Source: Stephanodiscus triporus (taxonomy: Eukaryota > Bacillariophyta > Thalassiosirophyceae > Thalassiosirales > Thalassiosiraceae). From it: DNA of 38,664 bases. The position numbers and the translations under genes are program-made. Where the stretch lies: contig JALLAZ010000085.1 in the NCBI GenBank assembly GCA_036939755.1, forward strand, positions 1 through 38,664. Reading direction: 5' to 3'. Positions 38,553 to 38,664 of this stretch are shown here, piece by piece. Numbering within the stretch: the stretch's first letter is position 1; each line of letters begins with the position of its first letter. The notes under the pieces were generated by a model. It searched no databases. It saw nothing but the letters and a program-made list of their open reading frames with translations, and was not told the DNA's origin.

Positions 38553-38664
38553 ATGAGATCCAAGAGAAGGCTCCTGAGGCCAGGTAGCCTGGAAATGCAC
38601 ACGCTAATTGGAGGCGGCGGCGACGGGGGCATGAACGCCGCCAACTTGCTGAAGCCCACGTTGG
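38553..38664 (+). CDS. Possible gene start at right edge (partial)
   Basis: ATG 38553 opens MRSKRRLLRPGSLEMHTLIG, a Gly-rich GGGGDGG run and MNAANLLKPTL to the edge, 37 codons without a stop. A basic first stretch and protein-like end suggest a real N-terminus, or an exon, but there is too little to identify it. Confidence 0.3.
   Translation, partial: MRSKRRLLRPGSLEMHTLIGGGGDGGMNAANLLKPTL

Noticed and set aside
1..38664. CRISPR arrays, rRNA, tRNA, transposases
   Set aside because: No regularly spaced repeats, rRNA blocks, convincing tRNA cloverleaf or transposase/reverse transcriptase motifs were seen by eye; a tRNAscan or covariance search could still find a small RNA.

Overview
This looks like nuclear DNA from a photosynthetic stramenopile, most likely a centric diatom. 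The evidence is: short GT-AG introns (about 87 to 332 bp) whose splice phases I could follow through eight genes; plastid-type presequences (an ASAFAP-like SAGA-FVP site on a SET-domain methyltransferase, and a probable plastid release factor 2); a BspA-type leucine-rich repeat gene of the kind expanded in diatoms; a voltage-gated proton channel; and secreted Cys-rich, Thr/Ser/Pro-rich proteins of wall type with a hevein-like tail motif. Species cannot be fixed from sequence alone. Nothing bacterial, viral or CRISPR-like is visible.

Layout. 0-7 kb: N-terminus of a thermolysin-type metallopeptidase (-, cut by the window edge), alkaline ceramidase (+), plastid SET-domain methyltransferase (-), a frame-broken RCC1-repeat pseudogene (+), then an assembly join (single N between two identical 72-bp copies). 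7-14 kb: pentatricopeptide repeat protein (-), unknown multi-span membrane protein (+), a probable gene relic (-), BspA-like LRR protein (+). 14.5-18 kb: branched-chain 2-oxoacid dehydrogenase E1 beta in five exons (-), REEP/Yop1 ER-shaping protein (+). 18.9-24.2 kb: a 1291-residue ribonuclease-inhibitor-type LRR protein in four exons (-), two-exon molybdopterin synthase small subunit MoaD/MOCS2A (+). 24.7-30.2 kb: rhomboid protease (-), a small secreted Cys-rich protein (+), and tail-to-tail with it a large six-module Cys-rich secreted protein in three exons (-). 31-38.6 kb: three-repeat MYB factor (+), four-exon Hv1 proton channel (-), peptide chain release factor 2 (+), and a possible gene start at the right edge.

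The genes form no pathway. They are ordinary housekeeping and accessory genes (mitochondrial Leu/Ile/Val breakdown, molybdenum cofactor, plastid translation termination, sphingolipid turnover, membrane excitability or pH, cell surface). The most notable global feature is orientation: strands alternate - + - + along the whole window, strictly so if the relic at 11.8-12.2 kb is counted. Nearly every gene therefore shares a 5' region with one neighbour and a 3' region with the other. The most biologically interesting loci are the Hv1 channel with a His in place of the usual Asn after the third S4 Arg, and the pair of Cys-rich surface proteins that share a C-terminal module.
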